This document shows, piece by piece, positions 46,980 to 55,931 of a stretch of DNA of 64,000 nt; position 1 is the first letter of the stretch; the number at the start of each line of letters is the position of its first letter. The notes below the pieces were generated by a model, which worked only from the letters and a program-made list of their open reading frames with translations, had not been told where the DNA came from and did not search any database. The stretch covers positions 124,001-188,000 of the forward strand of contig JADJNX010000020.1 in the NCBI GenBank assembly GCA_016714125.1, in the 5' to 3' direction. Position numbers and translations under genes: made by a program. This DNA comes from Ignavibacteriales bacterium. GTDB taxonomy: Bacteria; Bacteroidota; Ignavibacteria; Ignavibacteriales; Ignavibacteriaceae.

Positions 46980-49430
46980 TCAAAAGGCATTCTCATCCAT
47001 TCCACCTTCACCGGGTTTTCTTGGCTGTTTTTTGAAACTGTTGAATACATAAGTCAGACCCACATAAACATTTCGTGAATCATTTTTTCTGTAGTTAGAA
47101 AGATCAAAATTAGCACCGGTAGTAGTGTTGCTAAACTTCATTGTATTGAAGATATCTGAAACTCTGACTGAAAGGGAAAGTGCGCCATCATAAAAATCAT
47201 GTTTGTAAGCTAGATCCATGAAATACATCTCTTCTGTTCTTCCTTGAGCTGTAACATTGGGTGCATTGTAGTTGAAGAACAACTGCATGCTTGCTCCCTC
47301 AAAGAGATTAAGTGATGAAATTACTTTTGCAGTCCAGCTATAGTCATCAGCGGCAATTGTTGTGAGTCCCGATTGTCCATTCAACTGTGTTCTGAAATAA
47401 GAAAAGCTTGGATTTAGTCTGAATCCGGGAAGAATTTCACCACCGGCACTTACTTCAAAACCTGTACTTTTTTGTGTTGCGATGTTATCCCAAGTGGTTT
47501 CTGTCGCCCCATTGTTGCCAAGTTTTGTGAAGAAGTTGATAGCACCGTTTGTTTGACGATAAAACAGACTTGTCATAAAATTTAGTTTTCCCATAAAAAG
47601 GGAATAGCCAAGTTCATAAGAATCAGTGAACTGAGGATCCAGGTTTGGATTTCCATAAACGATATTGAGTGAATCAGTATTATCGATAAAAGGATTAATC
47701 TGTCTTGGATTTGGTCTGTCAACTCTTCTACTGTAATTGGCTTTTATTTCCTGAGCCATTGCAGGAGCCCAGGTTAAATAAACAGAAGGGAAAAAATCGG
47801 TGTAATTTTTATTTACATCAACATTCGTTTTATCAGTTTTTCCTTCAGTTGTCGTGTTTTCAGCTCTGACACCGGCCTGATACTTAAAATCGCCAAAACT
47901 GCCTGTGTAGATAAGAAATGCAGCGTGAATCTGCTCCTTCATCTTAAAAGTATTCGATTGGTTGCCATTAAATATCCAATTGTTTGTTCCCGAGTCTCCG
48001 TTGAAATAATCAACTTCCGAGTTGAGATCACGAATAGTGCTTTTAAGACCCGTTTCCATTTTCCCTGTGTTATCAAAGAGTGGCAAAGTGAAGTTAACGG
48101 AACCGATTAAAAATTCGAATCTGTTTCTTGAATCGTTTTTTGTACGAGTCAATGCACTGTTGTCAAACTTATCTACACTTGCAAAACTACCAAGATTAAC
48201 ATCGTTTCTGGAATAAGTAAGATCCGCAGTCAACTCTGTGTTTTTGTCGAGAAATGATCTTTTATAATTTAAGGAATAGTTTTGATTTTGGAAATCTCTT
48301 GCACCCTCTGCATATCTCTCATAAAACTCTTTTGGTGAGTTAGAAGAAATGGAGGTGTTTTGGGATTTAAATGCGTTGTTGAATTCAAATTTTCTATAGT
48401 TTCCCTGAAGAGTAAGAGTATTAAAATCGTCGAGCAGATAATCAAAACCAAGGTTATAGTTTGTCATATTCATGGTAAAGTTACCATTGGATACCTGATC
48501 GAGGGAGTTTGTAAACCCCGGGTAGGAAGCTAAACGGGTGGATGTTCCTTCGTTCAGAAAATTGTTGATTCTGAAATCAAAATTTCCAAAGAAATTGATC
48601 TGTTCAAGTTTATAATTTAAATTCACTGAAGAGTTGTATTTGTCATTTGTTCCAACATTTGAAGAAATCATACCGTTGAGCCCAAGGTTACTTTTCTTCT
48701 TCAGTTTTATATTAACAATACCGGCTGTGCCTTCAGCATCATATTTGGCTGATGGGTTGGTCACCAATTCAATCGATTCAATTGATCCGGCAGGAATGGA
48801 AGCAAGAATGTCACCTATCGACTGACCACCTGTATTTGCAGGTCTGCCATCGATCAAAATTTTAACATTGCCGTTTCCTCTGAGTGTGAGATTTCCGTCG
48901 ATATCGACATTAACAGCGGGGACATTTCTTAAAACATCAGCTGCATTTCCACCTGCAGATGCGATGTTTTTATCAACGTTTATGACAATTTTGTCGAGGT
49001 TGTTAATAATTCCATCTTTTTCACCTGTTACCAGAACTTCATCTGTCGTAAGTCCTGCAGGATTAATTTTAATTGTGCCAAGATTTACTGAGATACTTTT
49101 AGGAGTTACCAGAATTGAATCAATTGTGACTTTGGAGTAACCAATAAAAGTAATCTCGGCAGTATAAAAACCATAAGGAACTGCTGTTAACTTGAAGGCA
49201 CCGGACATATCAGAAACGGTACCGTTTACAAGTGCATTATCTTTTTTGCGATAAATAACAAAATTCCCGTATTCACCGGGTTTCCCCGACTTTGAATCGA
49301 TTAAAACACCGGATATCTCACCTGATGGATCGGCTCCACCGGGAGCATTTGTAGGTTTTTTCTGCTGGCTAATACCCTCTGAGAACAAAACTACTACGAC
49401 TAATATTGCTATAAAAAACTTCTGTTTCAT
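46980..49430 (-). CDS. Outer-membrane beta-barrel receptor (TonB-dependent, OMP_b-brl_3 type)
   Basis: An 816-residue receptor with a signal peptide (ends GISQ), a proline-rich linker, a regulatory-like beta-sandwich (ISGVLIDSKSGKPGEYGNFVIYRK, residues ~38-125), and a plug (ADVLRNVPAVNVDIDGNLTLRGNGNVKILIDGRP and AKYDAEGTAGIVNIKLKKKSN). The large barrel ends YVGLTYVFNSFKKQPRKPGEGGMDENAF, with an unusual charged tail beyond the last strand. The plug belongs to the outer-membrane-beta-barrel family common in Bacteroidota; ligand unknown. It is divergent from the MacAB-like operon at 49678, with a 247-base spacer in which only a weak TTAACG-N16-TACAAT promoter match (49500-49527, + strand) was noted. 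Confidence 0.87.
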   Translation of the reverse strand: MKQKFFIAILVVVVLFSEGISQQKKPTNAPGGADPSGEISGVLIDSKSGKPGEYGNFVIYRKKDNALVNGTVSDMSGAFKLTAVPYGFYTAEITFIGYSKVTIDSILVTPKSISVNLGTIKINPAGLTTDEVLVTGEKDGIINNLDKIVINVDKNIASAGGNAADVLRNVPAVNVDIDGNLTLRGNGNVKILIDGRPANTGGQSIGDILASIPAGSIESIELVTNPSAKYDAEGTAGIVNIKLKKKSNLGLNGMISSNVGTNDKYNSSVNLNYKLEQINFFGNFDFRINNFLNEGTSTRLASYPGFTNSLDQVSNGNFTMNMTNYNLGFDYLLDDFNTLTLQGNYRKFEFNNAFKSQNTSISSNSPKEFYERYAEGARDFQNQNYSLNYKRSFLDKNTELTADLTYSRNDVNLGSFASVDKFDNSALTRTKNDSRNRFEFLIGSVNFTLPLFDNTGKMETGLKSTIRDLNSEVDYFNGDSGTNNWIFNGNQSNTFKMKEQIHAAFLIYTGSFGDFKYQAGVRAENTTTEGKTDKTNVDVNKNYTDFFPSVYLTWAPAMAQEIKANYSRRVDRPNPRQINPFIDNTDSLNIVYGNPNLDPQFTDSYELGYSLFMGKLNFMTSLFYRQTNGAINFFTKLGNNGATETTWDNIATQKSTGFEVSAGGEILPGFRLNPSFSYFRTQLNGQSGLTTIAADDYSWTAKVISSLNLFEGASMQLFFNYNAPNVTAQGRTEEMYFMDLAYKHDFYDGALSLSVRVSDIFNTMKFSNTTTGANFDLSNYRKNDSRNVYVGLTYVFNSFKKQPRKPGEGGMDENAF

Positions 49431-49677
49431 TTTCCTCGATACAAATTGTTTACGAATCTTGATAATTGGACATGCAAAATCTTTAAAAGATTAATCTTCT
49501 TAACGACTTTCTGTTAAACGGTACAATGAATAAACAAGCGGTTAAGATGATTGGTTTCGAATCTTTAGTTTTATATTTAATATTTGTGTTTTTAAATAAA
49601 TATTATTTTATTTTTGTAAACTATTTTAATCTGATTAAACAAGTTCACATCAGGAATAACCATTCGAGAAATTATAT

Positions 49678-50862
49678 ATGTCTGAAAAAGAAATGGATCT
49701 CTCTTCGCTAAAAATTGACAGGTCGCAGCGAAAAAATCCGGAGAACCGTGGAAAATACATTAAAACGGGGATAATTATCCTTTTAGTGGCAGCAATTGCC
49801 TATTCAATATTCTACTTCTTTGGCGATATTTTTGATCCGCCAATTGAAGTTAAGATGACAACCGCAATAATGCAAACCCCAACCGAGAGTGAGGCTCTTC
49901 TCACCGGGAATGGCTATGTCGTAGCCCAGCGAAAAGCTTCTATCGCATCAAAAGCGATGGGCAGACTGGTATATCTTAAGGTTGTTGAGGGAGATAGAGT
50001 CAGGAAAGGTGAAGTAATTGGCCGATTGGAAGACACCGATGTCCTTGCACAGATTGCTCAAGCCGAAGCAAATTTAAAGCTGGCAGAGACTGATCTTAGA
50101 GAGGCAGAGAACAACTACAAACGGGTTAAACAGCTTTTTGATAAAGCAGTTGCAACGGAGATGGAAGTTGATGCTGCCGAGACTCGATTAAAAAGAGTAG
50201 TTGCAGGAATTGAACTCGCCAGGATGCAGATCAAAACCCTCAAAGTTGATCTCGAAAATACTCTTATTAGAGCACCATTTGATGGAACGGTACTTACCAA
50301 AAATGCCGAAGTTGGAGAAGTTGTGTCACCATTATCAGGTGGTGCAAATTCAAGAGCCGCAGTTGTCACAATTGCTGACATGAATTCACTCCAGGTGGAA
50401 GCTGATGTTGCAGAAGCAAACATCGACAAAGTACAGATGGGAATGCAATGTATTATCTATCTTGATGCATATCCTGACAAAGGGTATCCCGGTTTTGTGG
50501 ATAAGATCGTTCCAACTGCTGACCGTTCCAAAGCCACGGTGCTTGTAAAAATTGGTTTTAAAGGTCTCGATAATAAAGTACTCCCCGAGATGAGGGCAAG
50601 AGTATCATTTATGGCTGAAGAAGTTAAAGTTACCAACGAAAAATCATTTCTTGCAATACCTGTAACTGCGATTATAACCAGGGGTGATAATAAATTTGTA
50701 TTAAAAGTGTCAGATGACAAAATTGTGGAAGTACCCGTGACTTTAGGAAAAGACTACGGTATAACAACAGAAATAAAAACCGGACTGGCTGAGGGCGATA
50801 AGGTTGTGGAAAAACCGGGAAAAGAGCTTGTTCCCGGATTAAAAGTGAAGATCAAACAATAA
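49678..50862 (+). CDS. Periplasmic adaptor (HlyD/MacA-like) of ABC exporter
   Basis: A 394-residue membrane-fusion protein. One N-terminal helix (IIILLVAAIAYSIFYFFG, ~31-48) anchors it in the inner membrane. The lipoyl-like segment GRLVYLKVVEGDRVRKGEVIGRLEDTD is followed by a coiled-coil hairpin (LAQIAQAEANLKLAETDLREAENNYKRVKQLF) and the second lipoyl half (LIRAPFDGTVLTKNAEVGEVVSP), then beta-barrel and membrane-proximal domains. It is the first gene of a four-gene operon with an ATPase and two FtsX-type permeases, so it likely links them to an outer-membrane channel. No tolC gene is in the window. Confidence 0.88.
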   Translation: MSEKEMDLSSLKIDRSQRKNPENRGKYIKTGIIILLVAAIAYSIFYFFGDIFDPPIEVKMTTAIMQTPTESEALLTGNGYVVAQRKASIASKAMGRLVYLKVVEGDRVRKGEVIGRLEDTDVLAQIAQAEANLKLAETDLREAENNYKRVKQLFDKAVATEMEVDAAETRLKRVVAGIELARMQIKTLKVDLENTLIRAPFDGTVLTKNAEVGEVVSPLSGGANSRAAVVTIADMNSLQVEADVAEANIDKVQMGMQCIIYLDAYPDKGYPGFVDKIVPTADRSKATVLVKIGFKGLDNKVLPEMRARVSFMAEEVKVTNEKSFLAIPVTAIITRGDNKFVLKVSDDKIVEVPVTLGKDYGITTEIKTGLAEGDKVVEKPGKELVPGLKVKIKQ

Positions 50863-50872
50863 CAGGTAGAAT

Positions 50873-51556
50873 ATGTCAACATTAATAGAGGTAACAGACC
50901 TTCAGAAATCATACTGGAGGAACAACATTGAAATCCCCGTCCTTAACAAGTTAAATCTTGGAGTGGAAAGTGGTGAGTTTCTTGCTTTAATGGGTCCTTC
51001 CGGTTCCGGGAAAACAACTCTTTTAAATCTGATTGCAGGGATTGACAGACCAACCGAGGGTAAAATAACCATCGATGGGAGTGACATCGCAAAGATGAGC
51101 GAATCTAATCTTGCAAAATGGAGATCTGCAAATATCGGTTTCATATTTCAGTTTTATAATCTGATACCTGTTTTAACCGCTTATGAAAATGTTGAACTTC
51201 CTTTGCTCCTTACAAAATTGAAAAAGGATGAGAGGAAAAAACATGTTGAAACTGCCTTAACCATAGTTGGGCTGGGCGACAGAATGCACCACTCACCAAA
51301 ACAGCTTTCAGGTGGTCAAGAGCAAAGGGTTGCAATAGCCAGAGCCATTGTAACTGACCCGCTTATTCTTGTTGCAGATGAGCCTACCGGAGATCTTGAT
51401 AAAAATTCAGCAACAGAGATTTTAAATCTGATGGAAAAACTGAATAAAGAATATAAAAAGACTATAGTAATGGTTACACATGACCCCCATGCTGCAGAAA
51501 GAGCCGGCAGGATTCTTCATCTTGAGAAAGGTGAACTGGTTAAGGAGACCGTATGA
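50873..51556 (+). CDS. ABC transporter ATP-binding protein (MacB/LolD type)
   Basis: A 227-residue nucleotide-binding protein. Walker A GPSGSGKTT (41-49), Q-loop FIFQFYNL, signature LSGGQEQRVAIARA, Walker B LILVADEPTGDLD and H-loop VTHDP are all intact. Its nearest relatives by motif are the LolD/MacB-type ATPases that power FtsX-fold permeases. It starts 10 bases after the adaptor and overlaps the first permease by four bases. Confidence 0.92.
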   Translation: MSTLIEVTDLQKSYWRNNIEIPVLNKLNLGVESGEFLALMGPSGSGKTTLLNLIAGIDRPTEGKITIDGSDIAKMSESNLAKWRSANIGFIFQFYNLIPVLTAYENVELPLLLTKLKKDERKKHVETALTIVGLGDRMHHSPKQLSGGQEQRVAIARAIVTDPLILVADEPTGDLDKNSATEILNLMEKLNKEYKKTIVMVTHDPHAAERAGRILHLEKGELVKETV

Positions 51557-52713
51557 AAATCTTAAAAATAATGTTTAAGAACTCGATGCGGCACAAGCTT
51601 CGTACTTCTCTTACAATCCTTGGAATTTCGGTTGCTGTCATTGCTTTTATAGTGATGCGTTCTATCGTTTCAGCCTGGGATGTGGGAGTTGAAGCTGCTG
51701 CTGCTGACAGAGTAATTGTCAGGAATTCAGTCTCTTTCATTTTCCCAATTCCTTATGCATATAAAGATAAACTGGAAAAGATAGAAGGAGTTAAAAGGGT
51801 AACCTGGGCTAACTGGTTTGGTGGAGTTTACAAAGAAAAAGAGAACTTCTTTGGCCGCCTTGCCGTGGATCATAACACCTTTTTAGATGTTTATCCTGAG
51901 TTTTTGATCTCTCCTGATGAAAAAAAGATGTTTATGGAGGATATCCAAAGTTGTATTATCGGAGAGGCAACTGCCAATCAATTTAAGATAAAAAAAGGCG
52001 ATATTGTTACACTTCAAGGAGACATCTACCCCGGAAACTGGGATTTTAAAGTTGCTGCGGTCTACAAACCACGCGACAAAATAACTGATGCAACCGGAAT
52101 GTATTTCAGGTGGGACTATTTAAATCAGCGTCTTGAAAAGGAATCTCCTGACCGTGCAAACGAGTCAGGATGGTATGTCCTTCAAGTAAACGATCCTTCC
52201 CAGATTGCAGCAATATCTCAGAAAGTTGACAACTATTTCAAAAATAGTGCTGCAGCTACAAAAACTGAGTCGGAAAGAGCATTTAACCAGGGATTTATCT
52301 CTTCTTCAAGTGCTATTTTAACTGCGATGAATGTGGTTTCATTTGTAATCATTGGTATCATAATGCTGGTTCTTGGAAACACCATGATTATGTCAGCGAG
52401 AGAAAGAACGAGGGAATACTCAGTTCTAAAAACTCTTGGATTTTCAGGCAAACATCTTACCGGTTTGATACTGGGAGAGTCATTGTTGATCTCGTTTATT
52501 GGAGGCATTGTCGGATTATTACTTGGAGAGATGGTGGTTACGGGTTTGGGGCAGGTTGTCCCCAAAACTATTTTCCCATTGCTTGAAGTAAGCACACTAA
52601 ATATCATTTTGGCGATGGTCGCAGCATTGTTGGTAGGTTTCATCGCTTCCATTTTCCCAATTCACAAAGCCGTCAACACAAAAATTGTTGATGGTTTCAG
52701 ATTCGTAGGATAA
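51553..52713 (+). CDS. ABC transporter permease (FtsX/MacB fold), first
   Basis: A 386-residue permease with one N-terminal helix (TSLTILGISVAVIAFIVMRSIV), a ~200-residue periplasmic (MacB-PCD) domain and three C-terminal helices (AMNVVSFVIIGIIMLVLGNTMIM, ILGESLLISFIGGIVGLLLG, LAMVAALLVGFIASIFPIHKA). The conserved coupling segment is MSARERTREYSVLKTLGFSG. MacB-type systems move molecules in the periplasm by mechanotransmission rather than across the inner membrane. It pairs with the second permease, ten bases downstream, as a heterodimer. Confidence 0.9.
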   Translation: MKILKIMFKNSMRHKLRTSLTILGISVAVIAFIVMRSIVSAWDVGVEAAAADRVIVRNSVSFIFPIPYAYKDKLEKIEGVKRVTWANWFGGVYKEKENFFGRLAVDHNTFLDVYPEFLISPDEKKMFMEDIQSCIIGEATANQFKIKKGDIVTLQGDIYPGNWDFKVAAVYKPRDKITDATGMYFRWDYLNQRLEKESPDRANESGWYVLQVNDPSQIAAISQKVDNYFKNSAAATKTESERAFNQGFISSSSAILTAMNVVSFVIIGIIMLVLGNTMIMSARERTREYSVLKTLGFSGKHLTGLILGESLLISFIGGIVGLLLGEMVVTGLGQVVPKTIFPLLEVSTLNIILAMVAALLVGFIASIFPIHKAVNTKIVDGFRFVG

Positions 52714-52723
52714 GGAGGAGACG

Positions 52724-53890
52724 ATGATACCATTAAAATATACAATAAACAGTTTAAAACGCAGAAAACTAACCACTGCCATTACGATTGTTGGTGTTTC
52801 TCTTGTTGCTTTTGTCTTTACAGCAGTATTGATGATGGCATACGGTATTGAGAAAACACTTCAAGATACCGGATCACCCGACAATGTAAAAGTTGTAAGA
52901 AAATCGGCAACGGGTGAGATTTCCAGTCTCATTGATGGTGATTCCCAGTCGATAATTGCCACATCCAATATGATCGCAAAATCGAAAGATGGAAAACCCC
53001 TTGTTTCCAATGAACCTGTTGTTCTTATCAACCTCACAAGCGAGGAGGGAGGCACAGGTAATCTGATGGTGAGAGGTGTGAATGAAACCTATAAAGAACT
53101 TCGTCCCCAGGCAAAAATTGTTGAGGGAAGAGAGTTTAAGTTTGGAGTGAACGAACTCATCGTTGGTGAAGGACTCTACAAAAAATTCCCCGATGCAGCA
53201 CTTGGTAAAAAGATAAAGTTTGCCGGTGGTGACTGGCTTGTTGTTGGTGTATTCAGCACCGATGGCAGCGGTTTCGATTCTGAACTTTGGGGTGACGCAA
53301 AACAGATACTTTCATCTTTCAACAGAGGAAACACAGTCAGTTCGATGACAATCAAACTTGGGTCTGCCGATCAAATTGATCAGTTTAACCAGTTTCTGGC
53401 AAAAGATACCAGACTTAATATGTTTGAAGCGAAAGCTGAGCAACAATATTATGCCGAACAGTCGGAAGCAATGTCGATGTTTATCAGCATCGTTGGAATA
53501 TTTGTTACGGTGATATTCAGTTTTGGTGCCACAATCGGTGCCACAATAACGATGTATTCTGCTGTTGCAAACAGAACGGTAGAGATTGGTACAATGAGAG
53601 CTCTTGGATTCAGCAGAAGGAGTATTCTTTCAGCATTCCTGATCGAATCCCTCTTTTTATCCCTGCTTGGTGGTTTGTTTGGGCTTCTTCTGGCTTCTTC
53701 ACTATCATTTGTACAGATATCGACCCTTAATTTTGCATCTTTCTCGGAAATAGCATTCAAGTTTACACTCTCTCCACAGATCATCATCAGTTCACTTGTT
53801 TTTGCTCTGTTTATGGGATTTATCGGTGGATTCCTTCCTTCGATAAGAGCAGCGAGACTAAACATTGTAAATGCACTGAGAGGAATCTAG
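52724..53890 (+). CDS. ABC transporter permease (FtsX/MacB fold), second
   Basis: A 388-residue permease of the same build as its neighbour: N-terminal helix (AITIVGVSLVAFVFTAVLMMAYG), periplasmic domain and three C-terminal helices, with the coupling segment VANRTVEIGTMRALGFSRRSIL. AAGGAGGAGACG before the start gives a strong ribosome site. It is last in the operon; a period-7 array begins on the base after its stop codon and a terminator follows at 53949. Confidence 0.9.
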   Translation: MIPLKYTINSLKRRKLTTAITIVGVSLVAFVFTAVLMMAYGIEKTLQDTGSPDNVKVVRKSATGEISSLIDGDSQSIIATSNMIAKSKDGKPLVSNEPVVLINLTSEEGGTGNLMVRGVNETYKELRPQAKIVEGREFKFGVNELIVGEGLYKKFPDAALGKKIKFAGGDWLVVGVFSTDGSGFDSELWGDAKQILSSFNRGNTVSSMTIKLGSADQIDQFNQFLAKDTRLNMFEAKAEQQYYAEQSEAMSMFISIVGIFVTVIFSFGATIGATITMYSAVANRTVEIGTMRALGFSRRSILSAFLIESLFLSLLGGLFGLLLASSLSFVQISTLNFASFSEIAFKFTLSPQIIISSLVFALFMGFIGGFLPSIRAARLNIVNALRGI

Positions 53891-53925
53891 ATTAGGTATT
53901 AAATATTAGGTATTAAATATTAATA
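53891..53925 (+). repeat. Period-7 array (ATTAGGT / ATTAAAT), forward arm
   Basis: Five perfect-length 7-base units (ATTAGGT, ATTAAAT, ATTAGGT, ATTAAAT, ATTAATA) start directly after the permease stop codon. Confidence 0.8.
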
Positions 53926-53948
53926 TTTAGTCACTGAGTTATGAAATG

Positions 53949-53984
53949 AAAAGCCCGTTAAAATTATTTGGCGGGCTTTTTTTA
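53949..53984 (+). terminator. Rho-independent terminator (AAGCCCG stem)
   Basis: Arms AAAAGCCCG (53949-53957) and CGGGCTTTT (53972-53980) followed by T tract. It ends the MacAB-like operon and is flanked on both sides by period-7 arrays in opposite orientation. Confidence 0.85.
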
Positions 53985-54018
53985 TTGGATTAGGGTTATC
54001 TTCCGTCAAATAAAAAAA

Positions 54019-54060
54019 TAATACCTAATACCTCATACCTAATATTTAATACCTAATACC
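54019..54060 (-). repeat. Period-7 array (TAATACC), reverse arm
   Basis: Six 7-base units (TAATACC, TAATACC, TCATACC, TAATATT, TAATACC, TAATACC), the reverse complement of the array at 53891-53925. The two could pair across the terminator. Confidence 0.85.
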
Positions 54061-54101
54061 TATTTACGTATCTTTCCTGATTGAAAAACAATTTTTATCA
54101 G

Positions 54102-55696
54102 ATGCAAAAAAGCCTTTCAATTTTTATAATTTTATTCCTTTTTCAAAGTGTTGGATTTTCACAAAATGCACTCGAAAAGGGGAAAGACCTTTTCCGTCGA
54201 GCAGAAACCAGTGATACTGTTCAGATGGAATTATATCGTGAAGCGGCTGCCCAAATTGAGGAATATCTCCTTGTTGACTCCCTAAATGCGGAGGCCCACT
54301 ATTTTCTTGGATATGCCTACGACAGAATTTCACTTCCCACTATGAATTATCTTGTTACTCTCGATATGGAGTATCTAAGAAAATCAATTTTCCATTTTTA
54401 AAATCTATTCAAATCAGTCCCGAATATAAAGGGGAGTCGTGGCATCTCAGTTCCTATTCAAAAGTAATTTCGATTTGGGGAACAGCTGCTATTTCTTACA
54501 TAATCAAAGGGGATTTGGATTCTGCCAGGATATGTTTTCGGCAAATCTTAAAAAATGGAGTGATCTCATCCACTTATTTTGATTATGGAGAAAACCTCCT
54601 TAGATCAATTCCTATGAATGCAATCGTATTTTCTGATGATGAACTTGAAACATTTATGATCTATTATTTGCAGTTGATGGATGGGATGAGGAAGGATGTA
54701 ACACTAATTCACGCTGGTTTTTTAAGTGCCCCTGCGTATGTTAATTTTGTAAAAAACAATTACAAAATGGGGATTTACAATGCTGCGATGGACCTCGCCG
54801 ATGATGAAATCGCAAAAATTCAACCAATTTACAGGAAACCGCAGAAAGAATCGATTGAAATTCCACTTTCGGTTGTCGACCAATATAAAATTGAAAGCAG
54901 TGAAAGATTCCCAAAGTTGGAATTTGTTTTTCCACCTTTACAGTCCGAATTGGTTGACACCACCACTTATTGGATGAGTGCTTCGGAACAAGTGATACTT
55001 GATATCATCCAAAAAACGAAGTGGCTTCGTGATATTTGTTTAACTCTTACCTATCAAGGGAGAATAAGATCACTTTTTTCGGGATATCTGCGGTCTGAGG
55101 GATTGTCTTACAGGCTTCTGCCATTTATCACTTCTGCCAGGAATGAAACGATAAATACCGAACTTTTGGAGGTGTTTTTAAGTCCACCCCCTGATTATTT
55201 TGATGAAACTGCAAATTTTGGAATGCCATTCGACTTTGGTTCCATAAACACAGAAGAGATTGTACTCGACCGTTCACTTTATCCATTAATCGACAACTAT
55301 TCAAACCTCTATTTTGATCTCGCAGATTCCTATTTAATGATGGATAATAAAGCCCAGGCACAAAGGGTGATGATCTATTTTGATATGCACCTTAAACCCG
55401 GCGAACTGATTAGAAGTCACTCAACCATCTACCGCGCAGCATTGCTTTATGATAGAGTTGGTGAAATGGCCGATTTTGACCGTCTTGGCAAGGTAGCAGA
55501 ATCACTCGCAATCAAGGAAACATCACGCGAACCCTTCTCATATAATGATCCCGCCAACCCCTACGATATGCTTTTGGATTATTACATCAAATCAGGTCAG
55601 AAGGCTAAAATGATTCAACTTCTAAAGGATTTGAATCAACGGTATCCAGATGATCAGGACATTGTCGAAAAACTGAAGGCGCTTTCAGGGGGGTAG
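54102..55696 (+). CDS. Exported TPR-type protein, frameshifted
   Basis: From the ATG at 54102 a signal peptide (MQKSLSIFIILFLFQ..., ends GFSQ) leads into TPR-like helices (DSLNAEAHYFLGYAYD). The frame breaks in a T5 run at 54395-54399; one extra T restores FLKSIQISPEYKGESWHLSS and the rest is open. The middle part, NAIVFSDDELETFMIYYLQLMDGMRKDVTLIHAGFL, resembles the C-terminal region of Bacteroidota DUF2723 membrane proteins (a GDNDTFPLWYLQ..GVRxDV pattern), and the C-terminus has further TPR helices. Restored length is ~531 aa. Function unknown; probably periplasmic or surface-attached. It ends 41 bases before the left 44-bp repeat of the inserted module. Confidence 0.7.
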
Positions 55697-55737
55697 GAGA
55701 TCATCAACCAATATTTTATTGTAAAACATCCAAAATT

Positions 55738-55781
55738 GACTTAGTTTTGTAATTTACTTTTACCGGAGAGTTAGTTGGTCG
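55738..55781 (+). repeat. Left 44-bp direct repeat (att-like)
   Basis: Left copy of the repeat that bounds the module. It carries a duplicate of the DAHP-synthase ribosome site and TTG start (55775), which here opens onto a 14-codon frame ending at 55819. Confidence 0.85.
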
Positions 55782-55931
55782 ACTATTTAAACTATTTGAT
55801 ACAACAAGAGCTTTGCTAATGACACAGATAGCATCCAATAAGAGACTAAAACAACAACTATTGAATGAGATATCAGGATGAAGGAATTTCGTGTCTTAAC
55901 GAAAAAGGAAATTTGCAATGAGCAGAATTAG
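55775..55931 (+). other. Chain of three coupled mini-ORFs upstream of the ATPase gene
   Basis: Frame 1: TTG 55775 to TAA 55817-55819 (14 aa). Frame 2: ATG 55819 to TGA 55879-55881 (20 aa, MTQIASNKRLKQQLLNEISG), joined as TAATG. Frame 3: ATG 55878 to TAG 55929-55931 (17 aa), joined as ATGA and overlapping the ATPase start. They may be leader peptides that couple translation from the duplicated start, or the remains of one small gene with two lost bases. Too short to call as real genes. Confidence 0.35.

Noticed and set aside
49500..49527. Sigma-70-like promoter TTAACG-N16-TACAAT
   Set aside because: The match is weak, lies 150 bases from the gene start, and Bacteroidota-type promoters use other consensus sequences, so it is not listed as a feature.
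49526..49711. 61-aa open frame between the TonB receptor and the MacA-like gene
   Set aside because: Very AT-rich with Tyr/Phe/Ile-rich text, overlaps the start of the adaptor gene in another frame and has no supporting feature.
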